Part shown: in pieces, positions 16,842 through 27,447 of the stretch | Layout: every line of letters begins with the position of its first letter | How positions within the stretch are numbered: position 1 is the stretch's first letter | Assembly: GCF_022842375.1 (NCBI RefSeq) | Contig: NZ_JALHPR010000018.1 | Coordinates: 1-64,000 of the forward strand | Direction: 5' to 3' | Length of the DNA: 64,000 nucleotides | From: Elioraea sp. | GTDB taxonomy: Bacteria > Pseudomonadota > Alphaproteobacteria > Acetobacterales > Acetobacteraceae | Program-made: the position numbers and the translations under genes | The notes under the pieces: model-generated | The model's database searches: none | Told to the model about the DNA's origin: nothing | The model's input: only the letters and a program-made list of their open reading frames with translations

Positions 16842-19223
16842 CTACTCGGCCGCCATGCGGGGCCGGTTGGCATTGATGATGCCCCACACCTTCTGCGGCG
16901 TGGCTGGCATGTCGATATGCGTGATGCCGTGGTCCTTCAGCGCATCCACCACCGCGCCGATCACCGCGGGCGGAGAGCCGATCGCGCCGACCTCGCCGCA
17001 GCCCTTCACGCCCAGCGGGTTGTGGGTGCAGAGCGTGACGGAGGTGCCGACGCTGATGTTGGGCAGGTTGTCGGCCCGCGGCATCGTGTAGTCCATCATG
17101 CTGCCCGAGAGCAGCTGCCCGTCGGCGTCATAGACGCAGGTCTCGAGCAGCGCCTGGCCGATGCCCTGCGCCACGCCGCCCTGCACCTGGCCCTCGACGA
17201 TCATCGGGTTGATCACCCGGCCCACATCGTCCACCGCCGTGAAGTTCACGACCGAGACGACGCCCGTGTCGGGGTCGATCTCCACCTCGCAGATGTGGCA
17301 GCCGCCCGGATAGGTGAAGTTCTTCGGGTCGTAGAACGCCGTCTCCTCGAGGCCGGGCTCGAGTTCCTCGATCGGGTAGTTGTGCGGCACGTACGCGGTC
17401 AGGCTGATCTCGGCGAGTGCCTTGGAGCGGTCGGTTCCCGCCACCTGGAACTTGCCGTCCTTGAACTCGATGTCGGCGGCATCGGCCTCGAGCAGGTGGG
17501 CTGCGATCTTCTTGCCCTTGGCGATGATCTTGTCGGCCGCGCGATCCATCGCCGACCCGCCGACGGCGAGGCTGCGGCTGCCATAGGTGCCCATGCCGAA
17601 CGGGATCCGCGCCGTGTCGCCGTGCACGATGTCCACCTGGTCCATCGGCACGCCGAACTTGGCGGCCATCAACTGGGCGAAAGTCGTCTCATGGCCCTGG
17701 CCGTGGCTGTGCGTGCCGGTGAACACCGTGATCGAGCCGGTTGGGTTCACGCGGATGTTCGCCACCTCGTAGAGGCCCGCGCGTGCGCCGAGCGAGCCGA
17801 CGACGGCGGACGGCGCGATGCCGCACGCCTCGAGATAGGTGGAGATGCCGATGCCGCGCAGCTTGCCGCGTGCCTTCGCCGCGGCCCTGCGCGCCTCGAA
17901 CCCCGCCCAGTCGGATGCCTTCAGGCAGGCTTCCAGGGTCGCGACATAGTCGCCGCTGTCGTACTGGAGTGCCACCGGAGTCTGGTAGGGGAAGGCGGAT
18001 GACGGGATGAAGTTCCGCCGGCGGATCTCGACGCGGTCCATCCCCATCGCGATCGCGCACTGGTCAACCAGCCGCTCGATCAGGAAGGACGCCTCTGGCC
18101 GCCCGGCGCCGCGATAGGCATCGACCGGCACGGAGTGGGTGAAGACCGCCTTCACCTCGGCGTAGATCGCCGGCGTGGTGTAGGTGCCGGCGAGCAGCGT
18201 CGCGTAGAGGTAGGTCGGCACGCAGGGCGCGAAGGTGGAGAGATAGGCGCCCATGTTGGCGTGCGTGTGCACGCGAAGGCCGAGGAACTTGCCGTTCGCA
18301 TCCATCGCCATCTCGGCGACCGTCACATGGTCGCGGCCGTGCGCGTCGGACATGAAGCTCTCGGTGCGATCGGCCGTCCATTTTACCGGGCGCTTTACCT
18401 TCGCCGATGCCCAGGTGACGATCGCTTCCTCGGCGTAATGGTAGATCTTCGACCCGAACCCACCGCCGACATCGGGGGCGACGACGCGCAGCTTGTGCTC
18501 GGGGATGTGCAGCACGAAGGCACCCATCAGCAGGCGGATGACGTGCGGGTTCTGGCTCGTGGTGTAGAGCGTGTAATCGCCCGACATCGTATCGAACTCG
18601 CCGACGGCCGCGCGCGGCTCCATCGCGTTCGGGATCAGGCGGTTGTTGACGAGTTCGAGCCTGGCCACCTTGTGCGCGCCGGCAAACGCCGCATCGGTCG
18701 CATCCTTGTCGCCGATGTGCCAGTCGTAGCAGAGGTTGCCGCCAACCTCGTCATGCACCAGCGGCGCGCCTGGCCGCAGCGCCGCCTCGAGCGAGGGCGC
18801 CCCCTTCAGCACGTCATACGAGACCGAAACGAGCTCGGCGGCGTCCTTGGCCTGCGCCTTCGTCTCGGCGATCACCACCGCGACCGGGTCACCCACGTGG
18901 CGCACCTTGCCGATGGCCAGCACCGGGTGCGGCGGCTCCGCCATCGGCGAGCCGTCCTTGTTGTGGATCTGCCAGCCGCAGGGAAGCCCGCCGATGTTCT
19001 CGGCCGCGAGATCCGCACCGACGAACACGGCCGCGACGCCGGGGGCAGCCTTGGCCGCCGCCGTATCGATGCCGGTGATGCGCGCGTGCGGGTGCGGGCT
19101 GCGCACGAGCACGGCATGCAGCTGGCCGGGACGGTTGATGTCGTCGGTATAATTGCCGCGGCCTGAGAGGAAGCGCAGGTCCTCGCGCCGCTTCACCGAT
19201 GCGCCGATGCCTTCGAATGCCAT
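16842..19223 (-). CDS. Molybdenum hydroxylase large subunit (CoxL-like, form II)
   Basis: Catalytic Mo-pterin subunit, 793 aa, full family length. It starts [19 protein letters not shown] and carries the Mo-cofactor motifs [20 protein letters not shown] (about 247-266) and [18 protein letters not shown], and the C-terminal catalytic Glu in [16 protein letters not shown]. The active-site loop at 369-375 reads AYRGAGR. True form I CO dehydrogenases carry AYRCSFR with the Cu-binding Cys, so this is the form II type, whose substrate is often not CO. Gene order small-large-medium matches many such operons. Substrate (aldehyde, aromatic or N-heterocycle) unknown. Confidence 0.93.
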   Translation of the reverse strand: MAFEGIGASVKRREDLRFLSGRGNYTDDINRPGQLHAVLVRSPHPHARITGIDTAAAKAAPGVAAVFVGADLAAENIGGLPCGWQIHNKDGSPMAEPPHPVLAIGKVRHVGDPVAVVIAETKAQAKDAAELVSVSYDVLKGAPSLEAALRPGAPLVHDEVGGNLCYDWHIGDKDATDAAFAGAHKVARLELVNNRLIPNAMEPRAAVGEFDTMSGDYTLYTTSQNPHVIRLLMGAFVLHIPEHKLRVVAPDVGGGFGSKIYHYAEEAIVTWASAKVKRPVKWTADRTESFMSDAHGRDHVTVAEMAMDANGKFLGLRVHTHANMGAYLSTFAPCVPTYLYATLLAGTYTTPAIYAEVKAVFTHSVPVDAYRGAGRPEASFLIERLVDQCAIAMGMDRVEIRRRNFIPSSAFPYQTPVALQYDSGDYVATLEACLKASDWAGFEARRAAAKARGKLRGIGISTYLEACGIAPSAVVGSLGARAGLYEVANIRVNPTGSITVFTGTHSHGQGHETTFAQLMAAKFGVPMDQVDIVHGDTARIPFGMGTYGSRSLAVGGSAMDRAADKIIAKGKKIAAHLLEADAADIEFKDGKFQVAGTDRSKALAEISLTAYVPHNYPIEELEPGLEETAFYDPKNFTYPGGCHICEVEIDPDTGVVSVVNFTAVDDVGRVINPMIVEGQVQGGVAQGIGQALLETCVYDADGQLLSGSMMDYTMPRADNLPNISVGTSVTLCTHNPLGVKGCGEVGAIGSPPAVIGAVVDALKDHGITHIDMPATPQKVWGIINANRPRMAAE

Positions 19224-19302
19224 TGACGTCTCCCGTTTTTCTCGTGTCGAGCCCAGCCGTTACCGAGCCCTGCCCAACCCGTTCTTCTTTCGCGGTGCTG
19301 GC

Positions 19303-19806
<504 letters not shown>

Positions 19807-19927
19807 GCGCCCTCTCCCCCGTCCTTGTCATTGCCGCACCACCAGAGGTGCGGCCACCGTTCCGGGCGGGAGTGTCAGGGCACGTGCGCATGACAGTCAA
19901 GCGCCCCTTCGCTGCAACCCGCGCGTG

Positions 19928-19946
19928 GCCCCCTGCCCGCGGGGGC
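19928..19946 (-). terminator. Possible GC-rich hairpin after the ABC transporter genes
   Basis: Six-base arms GCCCCC (19928-19933) and GGGGGC (19941-19946) flank a 7-nt loop, 7 bp downstream of the last ABC ATPase stop on the minus strand. There is no following U-run, so intrinsic termination is uncertain; it may only slow polymerase or stabilise mRNA between the ABC and Cox genes. Confidence 0.3.
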
Positions 19947-19952
19947 AGCGCG

Positions 19953-21008
19953 TCAGACGAGGGCTGCCGCCGGCGTCGTGCGCATGACACCCGCATCGTG
20001 CAGGTGGCAGGCAGCCAGATGGCCGGGCGCGATCGCCTTCAGTGGTGGCTCGTCGATCCGGCAGCGGTCGAACGCGTGCGGGCAGCGCGTGTGGAACCGG
20101 CAGCCAGGCGGCGGCTTGATGGGTGACGGAACGTCGCCGGTCAGGATCACGCGCTCGCGTTTGGCCGTCGGGTCAGGCAGCGGCACGGCCGAAAGCAGCG
20201 CCTCGGTATAGGGGTGCTTCGGGGCGGAGAACAGCGCCCGCTTCTCCGCCACCTCGACGATCTTGCCGAGATACATCACCGCCACGCGGTGGGTGATGTG
20301 CTCGACGATCGCGAGATCGTGGCTGATGAACAGAAGCGACAGGCCCAGCTCGTCCTGAAGGTCGGACAGCAGGTTGACGATCTGCGCCTTCACCGAGACG
20401 TCGAGCGCCGAGACGGCCTCGTCACAGATGATGAGGTCGGCGCCGGGGGCGAGCGCACGCGCGATGCCGATGCGCTGCCGCTGCCCGCCCGAGAATTCGT
20501 GCGGATAGCGCTTCATCGCGTCCCTCGGCAGCCGTACCTTGTCGAGCAGCTCCGCCACGCGGGCATCGACATCCGCCTTGCCCGAGGCAAGGCCGAAATT
20601 GGTGATCGGCTCGGCGAGGATGTCACGAACCCGCAGCCGCGGGTTGAGCGACGAGAACGGGTCCTGGAACACCACCTGCATGCGCCGGCGCAGCGGGCGA
20701 AGCTGCGAGGCCGGCAGGTCGTCGATCCGCTGCCCGTCGAGCAGCACCTGGCCCGCTGTCGGCTCGATCAGCCGCAGGATGGTGCGGCCGACCGTGCTTT
20801 TGCCGCAGCCCGATTCGCCCACGAGCGAAAGCGTTTCGCCCTTGTCGATCGAGAACGACACGCCATCCACGGCGTACACGTAGGCCGAGATTCCCGACAG
20901 GAAGCCGGAGCGGATCGGGAAATGCTTCTTGAGGTCGTTGACCTCGAGCAGCGGGCGCTTGGCCACGGGAGCGGCGTTGTTCTGTGCCTGCATCATTCCG
21001 CTGTTCAT
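19953..21008 (-). CDS. Dipeptide/oligopeptide ABC transporter ATP-binding protein (DppF/OppF-like)
   Basis: One of two ATPases powering the importer. The 351 aa product has Walker [10 protein letters not shown] (64-72), Q-loop [12 protein letters not shown], signature [15 protein letters not shown], Walker [14 protein letters not shown] and the switch His in LLFISHDL. The C-terminal oligopeptide-type extension with a Cys-rich [15 protein letters not shown] segment is present; that segment can hold an FeS cluster in related transporters. The start overlaps the stop of a 17-codon repeat-derived reading frame (see repeat at 21006-21058). It is the last gene of the ABC set. Confidence 0.95.
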   Translation of the reverse strand: MNSGMMQAQNNAAPVAKRPLLEVNDLKKHFPIRSGFLSGISAYVYAVDGVSFSIDKGETLSLVGESGCGKSTVGRTILRLIEPTAGQVLLDGQRIDDLPASQLRPLRRRMQVVFQDPFSSLNPRLRVRDILAEPITNFGLASGKADVDARVAELLDKVRLPRDAMKRYPHEFSGGQRQRIGIARALAPGADLIICDEAVSALDVSVKAQIVNLLSDLQDELGLSLLFISHDLAIVEHITHRVAVMYLGKIVEVAEKRALFSAPKHPYTEALLSAVPLPDPTAKRERVILTGDVPSPIKPPPGCRFHTRCPHAFDRCRIDEPPLKAIAPGHLAACHLHDAGVMRTTPAAALV

Positions 21009-21054
21009 CGTTCCGGCCCGCTGTTCATCGTTCCGGCGTTCATCGTTCCGGTGT

Positions 21055-21058
<4 letters not shown>
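21006..21058 (-). repeat. 15-bp tandem repeat carrying successive start codons between the two ABC ATPase genes
   Basis: On the minus strand a unit GGAACGATGAAC plus 3 nt recurs, placing ATGs at 21058, 21043 and 21028, all in one frame, and at 21008, the start of the next ATPase, in another. The frame from 21058 overlaps the upstream ATPase stop (GGCATGA), runs 17 codons ([17 protein letters not shown]) and stops with a TGA overlapping ATG 21008. Each unit also supplies a GGA a few bases before its ATG. This could be a minicistron for coupled translation or a slippage expansion of the gene start. Confidence 0.75.
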
Positions 21059-22119
<1,061 letters not shown>

Positions 22120-22130
22120 CGCACCCTCCC

Positions 22131-23030
22131 TCAGATCCGCTTCGCAAGCCTGGGGTCGAGCGCATCGCGCAGACCGTCGCCGAGCAGGTTCACCGCAAGC
22201 ACGGTGACCGAGAGGAAGAAGGCCGGGAAGAACACGATGTAGGGAGCCACCTGCCAGAGCGCGCGGCCCTCCGCCATCACGTTGCCCCAGGAGGGGATGA
22301 TGGGCGGCGTGCCGGCGCCGATGAAGGACAGGATCGCCTCGGTGATCATCGCCGACGCCGCGATGTAGGTCGCCTGCACAGTGAGCGGTGCGAGCGTATT
22401 CGGCAGGATATGGCGAAGGATGATCCGCGGCGTCGTCGTGCCGGCTGCGATCGCCGCCTCGACATAGGGCTGCTCGCGCAATGACAGCACCACGCCACGC
22501 ACGAGCCGCGACACGCGCGGGATTTCCGCAACCGTGATGGCGATGATCACGTTCTGCACCGAGCCCCGCGTCAACGCCATCAGCGCGATCGCGAGCAGGA
22601 TGGGCGGGATCGACATCAGCCCGTCCATGATCCGCATGATGATGCCGTCGAAGGCGCGGATGAAGCCCGAGATGAGCCCGATGGTCAGCCCCGCGATCGA
22701 GGCGAGCACCGCCACCGCGATGCCGACGATGAGCGACACGCGCGCGCCGTAGAGCACGCGCGAATAAACGTCGCGGCCGAGCATGTCGGTGCCGAACCAG
22801 AACTGCGCCGAGGGCGGGCGCACACGTCGTGCCGGCGCCAGCGCCTGTGGGTCGGACGTCATGAGCAGCGGCGCGAACACGGCGAGGAACACCATGACGC
22901 CGAGCAGGAAGCCACCGAGCGCGATCGTCGGGTGGCGGCGGATGAAGGTTCGGATGCGGCCCCGCTTCACCTCTTCGGGGAACACATCCACCATCGCGGG
23001 TGCCGTGGCCATCGCTGTGTCGGGGCTCAA
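22131..23030 (-). CDS. ABC transporter permease (DppC/OppC-like)
   Basis: Inner-membrane channel subunit, 299 aa, with an N-terminal cytoplasmic segment, a first TM helix ([21 protein letters not shown]) and five more helices. The permease-ATPase coupling loop (EAA-like) is [42 protein letters not shown] is a hallmark of the C-type permease. It overlaps the upstream DppB-like gene by 4 bp (ATGA). Confidence 0.95.
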   Translation of the reverse strand: MSPDTAMATAPAMVDVFPEEVKRGRIRTFIRRHPTIALGGFLLGVMVFLAVFAPLLMTSDPQALAPARRVRPPSAQFWFGTDMLGRDVYSRVLYGARVSLIVGIAVAVLASIAGLTIGLISGFIRAFDGIIMRIMDGLMSIPPILLAIALMALTRGSVQNVIIAITVAEIPRVSRLVRGVVLSLREQPYVEAAIAAGTTTPRIILRHILPNTLAPLTVQATYIAASAMITEAILSFIGAGTPPIIPSWGNVMAEGRALWQVAPYIVFFPAFFLSVTVLAVNLLGDGLRDALDPRLAKRI

Positions 23031-23968
23031 TAGCGGATCCTCGGGTCGAAGACGGTGTAGAGCAGGTCGATGCCCAGGTTCACCAGCACGTAGATGAAGC
23101 TGAACAGCAGCACCACGCCCTGGATGACAGGGTAGTCACGGCGGAGGATGGCATCGACGGTGAGCCGGCCGAGGCCGGGGATGGCGAAGACGCTCTCGGT
23201 GACCACCGCGCCGCCGATGAGCAAAGCGATGCCGATGCCGATCACGGTCGAGATCGGCACGGCGGCGTTCTTCAACGCATGCAGGAACAGGATGCCGCGG
23301 CTGCCGAGGCCCTTGGCCTTGGCGGTGCGGATGTAGTCCTGCGCCAGCACCTCGAGCATCGTCGCGCGCGTGATGCGCGCGATCAGCGCGATGTAGATCG
23401 AGCCGAGTGCGATAGAGGGCAGGATCAGGTTCTCGAGGAACGGCCAGAAACCCTGGCTCAGCGGCGTGTAGCCCTGCACCGGCAGCCATTCGAGCTGGAG
23501 CGCGAAGATGTAGGCCAGCAGGTAGCCCGTCACGAACACCGGCACGGAGAAGCCGAACACCGCGAACGCCATCACGCCGCGATCGATCCACGAGCCCGCC
23601 TTCCACGCCGCCATCACGCCCATCGGCACCGCGATCAGGATCGCGAGGGTGATGGTGATCAGCATCAGGCTCGTCGTCGGCTCGATGCGCTGCGCGATCA
23701 TGTGGCTGACCGGCAGGTTGGTGAAGATCGAGACGCCGAGATCACCCTGCATGATGCGCCACAGCCACTCGCCGAACCGCACCACGAAGGGGCGGTCGAG
23801 CCCGAGCGAGGCGCGGATGCGCTCGACATCCTGCGGCGTTGCCTGGTCGCCGGCGATCACCGCTGCCGGGTCGCCCGGCGCGAGATACAGCAGCGAGAAC
23901 ACGAAGAAGGCGACGATCAGCATCACCGGAATGGTGGCCAGTACGCGCCGTGCGATGTAAGCGAGCAT
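23027..23968 (-). CDS. ABC transporter permease (DppB/OppB-like)
   Basis: Inner-membrane channel subunit, 313 aa, six predicted helices. It starts [21 protein letters not shown], typical of DppB. Characteristic segments are [30 protein letters not shown] and the EAA-like loop [26 protein letters not shown]. It lies 90 bp after the last solute-binding-protein gene, so the transporter core is read downstream of the binding-protein array. Confidence 0.95.
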   Translation of the reverse strand: MLAYIARRVLATIPVMLIVAFFVFSLLYLAPGDPAAVIAGDQATPQDVERIRASLGLDRPFVVRFGEWLWRIMQGDLGVSIFTNLPVSHMIAQRIEPTTSLMLITITLAILIAVPMGVMAAWKAGSWIDRGVMAFAVFGFSVPVFVTGYLLAYIFALQLEWLPVQGYTPLSQGFWPFLENLILPSIALGSIYIALIARITRATMLEVLAQDYIRTAKAKGLGSRGILFLHALKNAAVPISTVIGIGIALLIGGAVVTESVFAIPGLGRLTVDAILRRDYPVIQGVVLLFSFIYVLVNLGIDLLYTVFDPRIRY

Positions 23969-24058
23969 CGTTCTCCCTACCCAGCTTGGCCGGATTGCAG
24001 AAGCGCGGACATTGCCATCCCGGAACCTCTCACACAGCCACCCATCACGTTTTGGCCA

Positions 24059-25648
24059 TCAGCTTTTCGTCACGCCCCAGAACACCGGCATCGGCCCCTT
24101 GCCGATGCCGGCAACGTTCCGCCGCCATGCCTGATACGACATGAAGAGCCCGTTGGGCACCCATGTCATGAACGCCATCGAGGCTGCGTTCAGCCGCGCG
24201 ACCGCGGCCTTCTGCTCGGCCACGTCATCGGCCGCGAACCAGGCAGCGACCTCGCCCTCGATCGTTGCATCCTCGGGCCAGCCGAACCACGCCTTGTCGC
24301 CATTCGCGCGCAGCGCCGTGTAGGCAGCCGGCGTCGCGCAATCGGCCCCGGCATGCCAGGTGTGGAACAGGTTCCATCCGCCATCCTCCGGTGCCTCGCG
24401 CCGCGCGCGGCGCTGCGCCACCCCTCCCCAGTTCGTCGCTGCCACCTCGACGCGGAAGCCGAGCGCATCAAGCAGCCGCTGCGTCACCTCCGTCATCGCC
24501 GCGAGGGGTGCGATGTCGGTCGGCGCGAGCAACACGACGTTCGCACCGGCGTGTCCCGCCTCCGCCACCATCCGCCGGGCGGCGTCGACGTCGCGCGGGC
24601 CGCTCAGGATCTCGCCGCCATCCTCGGCGTGGAACGGCGTTCCGGGGGTGAAGAAGCTTGGGCTTCGCCGCCAGAGGATGTCGTCGTTGCCGACGACGGC
24701 GCGCATGTAGTCGGCCTGGTCGGTCGCGAGGGCCACGGCGCGGCGGACGCGGACATCGTGGAAGGGCGGATGCAGGTGGTTGAACCGCAGCGCGCCGAGA
24801 TTGCCCATCGAATCGGCAATCTCCACCGCGACGGCACGGTTGCGCCGAAGCGCGGGGGCGAGGTCCGGCAGCACGGTCTCCACCCAGTCCACCTCGCCCG
24901 CGGCAAGCGCCGCTGCAGCGGCGGAAGGCTCGGGGATCGCCAGCCACTCGATGCGGTCGACCGCGACGCGTTTGGCGCCGGAAAGCCAGTCGGGCTGTTC
25001 TTGGCGCGGAACGTAGGCGGGGAAACGCTCGAATACCGCGCGCTTGCCACGGTCCCAGAGATCGCCCCGGAAGCGCATCGGGCCTGAGCCGATCGCCTCG
25101 CCGATCTCGGCAAAAGGGTCGGTGCGCGCGAGCCGTTCCGGCATGATGAACGCGCACGGCGCCGCCTGCTTGCCGAGCGCGTGCAGCAACTTCGGGAACG
25201 GTGCAGCCAGCACGAGCCGCACCGTCCTGTCATCGGGTGCATCGAGGGTGCGGCGCAGCGCGCGCAGCATCTGGCCCATCGGGTCGCGCACCATCCAGCG
25301 CTCGAGGCTGGCGACCACGTCAACGCCGCGCACCGGCGCGTCGTCATGGAAGCGCAGGCCCTCGCGCAGCCGGATGGTCCATGTCAGCCCATCGTCGCTG
25401 ACCTCATGTCCCTCGGCCATCTGCGGCTGGGCGCGGAACTGGCTGTCAACGCCGTAGAGCATGTCCCACACCAGGAACGCGGCGTTGCGCACGACATACT
25501 GCGTGCCCCAGATCGGATCGATACTGGAAAGACCCGCCTGCGGCACGAAGCGCAACGTGCGCGTGGCAGGGCCCTGCGCATGCACGGCCGGTGACGCGAG
25601 GCCGAGCCCCGCCGCCGCTACCGCCGTGATGATCGCCCGCCGCCGCAT
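24059..25648 (-). CDS. Family 5 extracellular solute-binding protein (array copy 7)
   Basis: Periplasmic binding protein of the peptide/nickel/opine type (SBP_bac_5), 529 aa. The leader MRRRAIITAVAAAGLGLASPAVHAQ has twin Arg residues, suggesting Tat export. The mature part starts TRTLRFVPQAGLSSIDPIWGT and has GLRFHDDAPVRGVDVVASLERW, FIMPERLART, IGSGPMRFRGD and the pocket-side TWHAGADC ... ANGDKAWFGWPED. It ends with FMSYQAWRRNVAGIGKGPMPVFWG, shared by its neighbours. ATG 25648 is chosen over upstream frame extension into the 17-bp repeats. It is the copy nearest the permease genes and is closest to the copy at 27448. Ligand unknown. Confidence 0.92.
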   Translation of the reverse strand: MRRRAIITAVAAAGLGLASPAVHAQGPATRTLRFVPQAGLSSIDPIWGTQYVVRNAAFLVWDMLYGVDSQFRAQPQMAEGHEVSDDGLTWTIRLREGLRFHDDAPVRGVDVVASLERWMVRDPMGQMLRALRRTLDAPDDRTVRLVLAAPFPKLLHALGKQAAPCAFIMPERLARTDPFAEIGEAIGSGPMRFRGDLWDRGKRAVFERFPAYVPRQEQPDWLSGAKRVAVDRIEWLAIPEPSAAAAALAAGEVDWVETVLPDLAPALRRNRAVAVEIADSMGNLGALRFNHLHPPFHDVRVRRAVALATDQADYMRAVVGNDDILWRRSPSFFTPGTPFHAEDGGEILSGPRDVDAARRMVAEAGHAGANVVLLAPTDIAPLAAMTEVTQRLLDALGFRVEVAATNWGGVAQRRARREAPEDGGWNLFHTWHAGADCATPAAYTALRANGDKAWFGWPEDATIEGEVAAWFAADDVAEQKAAVARLNAASMAFMTWVPNGLFMSYQAWRRNVAGIGKGPMPVFWGVTKS

Positions 25649-25660
25649 TGCGCCCCCAAC

Positions 25661-25728
25661 CTTGCCTGCGCCCCAGCCTTGCCTGCGCCCCAGCCTTGCC
25701 TGCGCCCCAGCCCTGCCTGCGCCTACGC
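25661..25728. repeat. Four 17-bp tandem repeats between two solute-binding-protein genes
   Basis: The unit CTTGCCTGCGCCCCAGC occurs three times exactly (25661-25677, 25678-25694, 25695-25711), and a fourth copy with four changes follows (25712-25728). They fill most of the 74-bp gap between the array copy 6 stop and the copy 7 start, and the last repeat overlaps the end of copy 6. A variable-number repeat here would change operon spacing. Confidence 0.9.
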
Positions 25729-27321
25729 CGTCTTGCCCATGTTGTAGAACAGCACCACCGGGCTCCTGATCACGCCCGTGACGTTGCTGCGCCACGCCGA
25801 TGGCGACAGGAAATGCCCGAGCGGCACGTGCGGCACCACCTTGAACGCCTCGACCTGGATCGCCTCGGCGATGCGCTTCTGCTCAGCGAGGTTCGGCGCA
25901 TCGAACCATTCCGTGCGCAGCGCCTCCATACGCTCGCTCGACGGCCAGCCGAACCAGCCGCCGGCACCGGTGCCGACCGCGCGCATGCCGACGGCCGCCG
26001 GCGGGTCGAACCAGTCAGGCCCCGCCCAGGTGGTGTGGAAGATGTTCCAGCCGCCACGCTCCGGCGGCTCGCGGCTCGCGCGCCGCTGCACCACCGTGCC
26101 CCAGTCGGTCGCGACGAAGTCGTGGTTGATGCCGAGCCGGCGCATCAGGTCGGCCGTCACCTGGCTCTGGGCCGCGATCGTCGGGAAATCCGAGGCGTGC
26201 AGCTGAACCACCTTCTGGTTGGTATAGCCGGCCGCACGCAGCGCATCCTTCGCACGGTCGATACTGCGTACCTTGAGCGCATCGGAACCCGCCTCGGTGT
26301 GCATCGGGCCGCCGAACGACCAGTAGGAATGGGAGGTCTTGTACATCGCCGGCTCGTCGCCGACGACCGCCTTGAGGAAATCCTCCTGGTTGACCGCGAG
26401 CAGCAGCGCCTGGCGGATCTCGGGGTTGTCGAAGGGTGGATGCAGGTGGTTCAGCCGCATCATCCCGACGGTGCCGAGGAGGTCGCGGTTCTCGACCACC
26501 ACGTTGCGGTTGCGGCGGAACAACGGCAGCAGGTCATGCAGCGGGAGCTCGATGAAATCGACCTCGCCGTTCATCAGTGCGTTCCCCGCAGTCGCCGGGT
26601 CCGAGATGATGTGCCACTCCATCCGCTCGGCGTTCGCGCGCTTGCCACCAGCCGTCCACGACGGCGCCTCCTGGCGCGGCACATAGGCATCATTGCGCAT
26701 ATAGACCGCGCGCGAGCCCGGCACCCATTCGTCACGCATGAAACGATACGGGCCCGAGCCCACGCCGGACGTGATCTGCGTGTTGGGGTCGGTTGCCGCC
26801 ACGCTTTCGGGCATGATGAAGCATGGGCTCGCATTCGCCTTGGCGATCGCCGCGAGCAGGTGCGAAAACGGCTTCTGCAGCTTGATGCGGAAGCGGCGGT
26901 CGTCCAGCACATCGATGCTGTCGAGCCGCTTGGCGATTTCCTGCCCGAAGCCGTCACGCGCCCACCAGCGCTTGATCGAGGCGACGCAGTCCTGCGCGCG
27001 CACGGGCTCGCCGTTGTGGAACTTCTGGCCGTCGCGCAGCGTGAACACGTAGCTGCGGCCGTCATCCTCGATCTGCCAGCCATCGGCCGCCTGCGGCTTG
27101 ACGGCGAGGTTCTCGTCAACCGACAGGATCGTATCGTAGACGAGATAGCTGTGCGTCCGCGTGATCGTCGCCGTCGTCCACACGGGGTCCAGGCTCGTCA
27201 GGTTCGCCTGCGGCACGATCCTGAGCGTCCGCGATGCGGCTGATTGCGCGTATGCCGGTGCGCCGAGCCCGGCGGCGGCAACGGCCGCGGCACTTCTTCC
27301 AAGAAGATCACGACGTCGCAT
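25723..27321 (-). CDS. Family 5 extracellular solute-binding protein (array copy 6)
   Basis: Periplasmic binding protein, 532 aa, Tat-like leader MRRRDLLGRSAAAVAAAGLGAPAYAQ. The SBP_bac_5 core is complete: TLRIVPQANLTSLDPVWTT, GQKFHNGEPVRAQDCVASIKRWW, FIMPESVAATDP, GVGSGPYRFMRDEWVPGS. It differs from copies 5 and 7 in the pocket-side region, reading TTWAGPDWFDPPAAVGMRAVGTGAGGWFGWP, and in its end (SPVVLFYNMGKTA), suggesting different ligand preference. The gap to copy 7 holds the 17-bp repeats. Confidence 0.92.
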   Translation of the reverse strand: MRRRDLLGRSAAAVAAAGLGAPAYAQSAASRTLRIVPQANLTSLDPVWTTATITRTHSYLVYDTILSVDENLAVKPQAADGWQIEDDGRSYVFTLRDGQKFHNGEPVRAQDCVASIKRWWARDGFGQEIAKRLDSIDVLDDRRFRIKLQKPFSHLLAAIAKANASPCFIMPESVAATDPNTQITSGVGSGPYRFMRDEWVPGSRAVYMRNDAYVPRQEAPSWTAGGKRANAERMEWHIISDPATAGNALMNGEVDFIELPLHDLLPLFRRNRNVVVENRDLLGTVGMMRLNHLHPPFDNPEIRQALLLAVNQEDFLKAVVGDEPAMYKTSHSYWSFGGPMHTEAGSDALKVRSIDRAKDALRAAGYTNQKVVQLHASDFPTIAAQSQVTADLMRRLGINHDFVATDWGTVVQRRASREPPERGGWNIFHTTWAGPDWFDPPAAVGMRAVGTGAGGWFGWPSSERMEALRTEWFDAPNLAEQKRIAEAIQVEAFKVVPHVPLGHFLSPSAWRSNVTGVIRSPVVLFYNMGKTA

Positions 27322-27447
27322 GGTGTGTTCTCCGTCCCGACACCGAGAAAAGCCAACCGCGCCGCGATCGTGGCGGCGCCAAGCTTGAATGCCCGCCTTA
27401 CGGTCTGGGCGCTGCCGGGATCGCCCCCGGCAGCGCCGCCCGGTCGG

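Noticed and set aside
16842-19223. Calling the Cox-like enzyme a CO dehydrogenase
   Set aside because: The active-site loop lacks the Cu-binding Cys of form I enzymes, so no coxL symbol or CO substrate is given.
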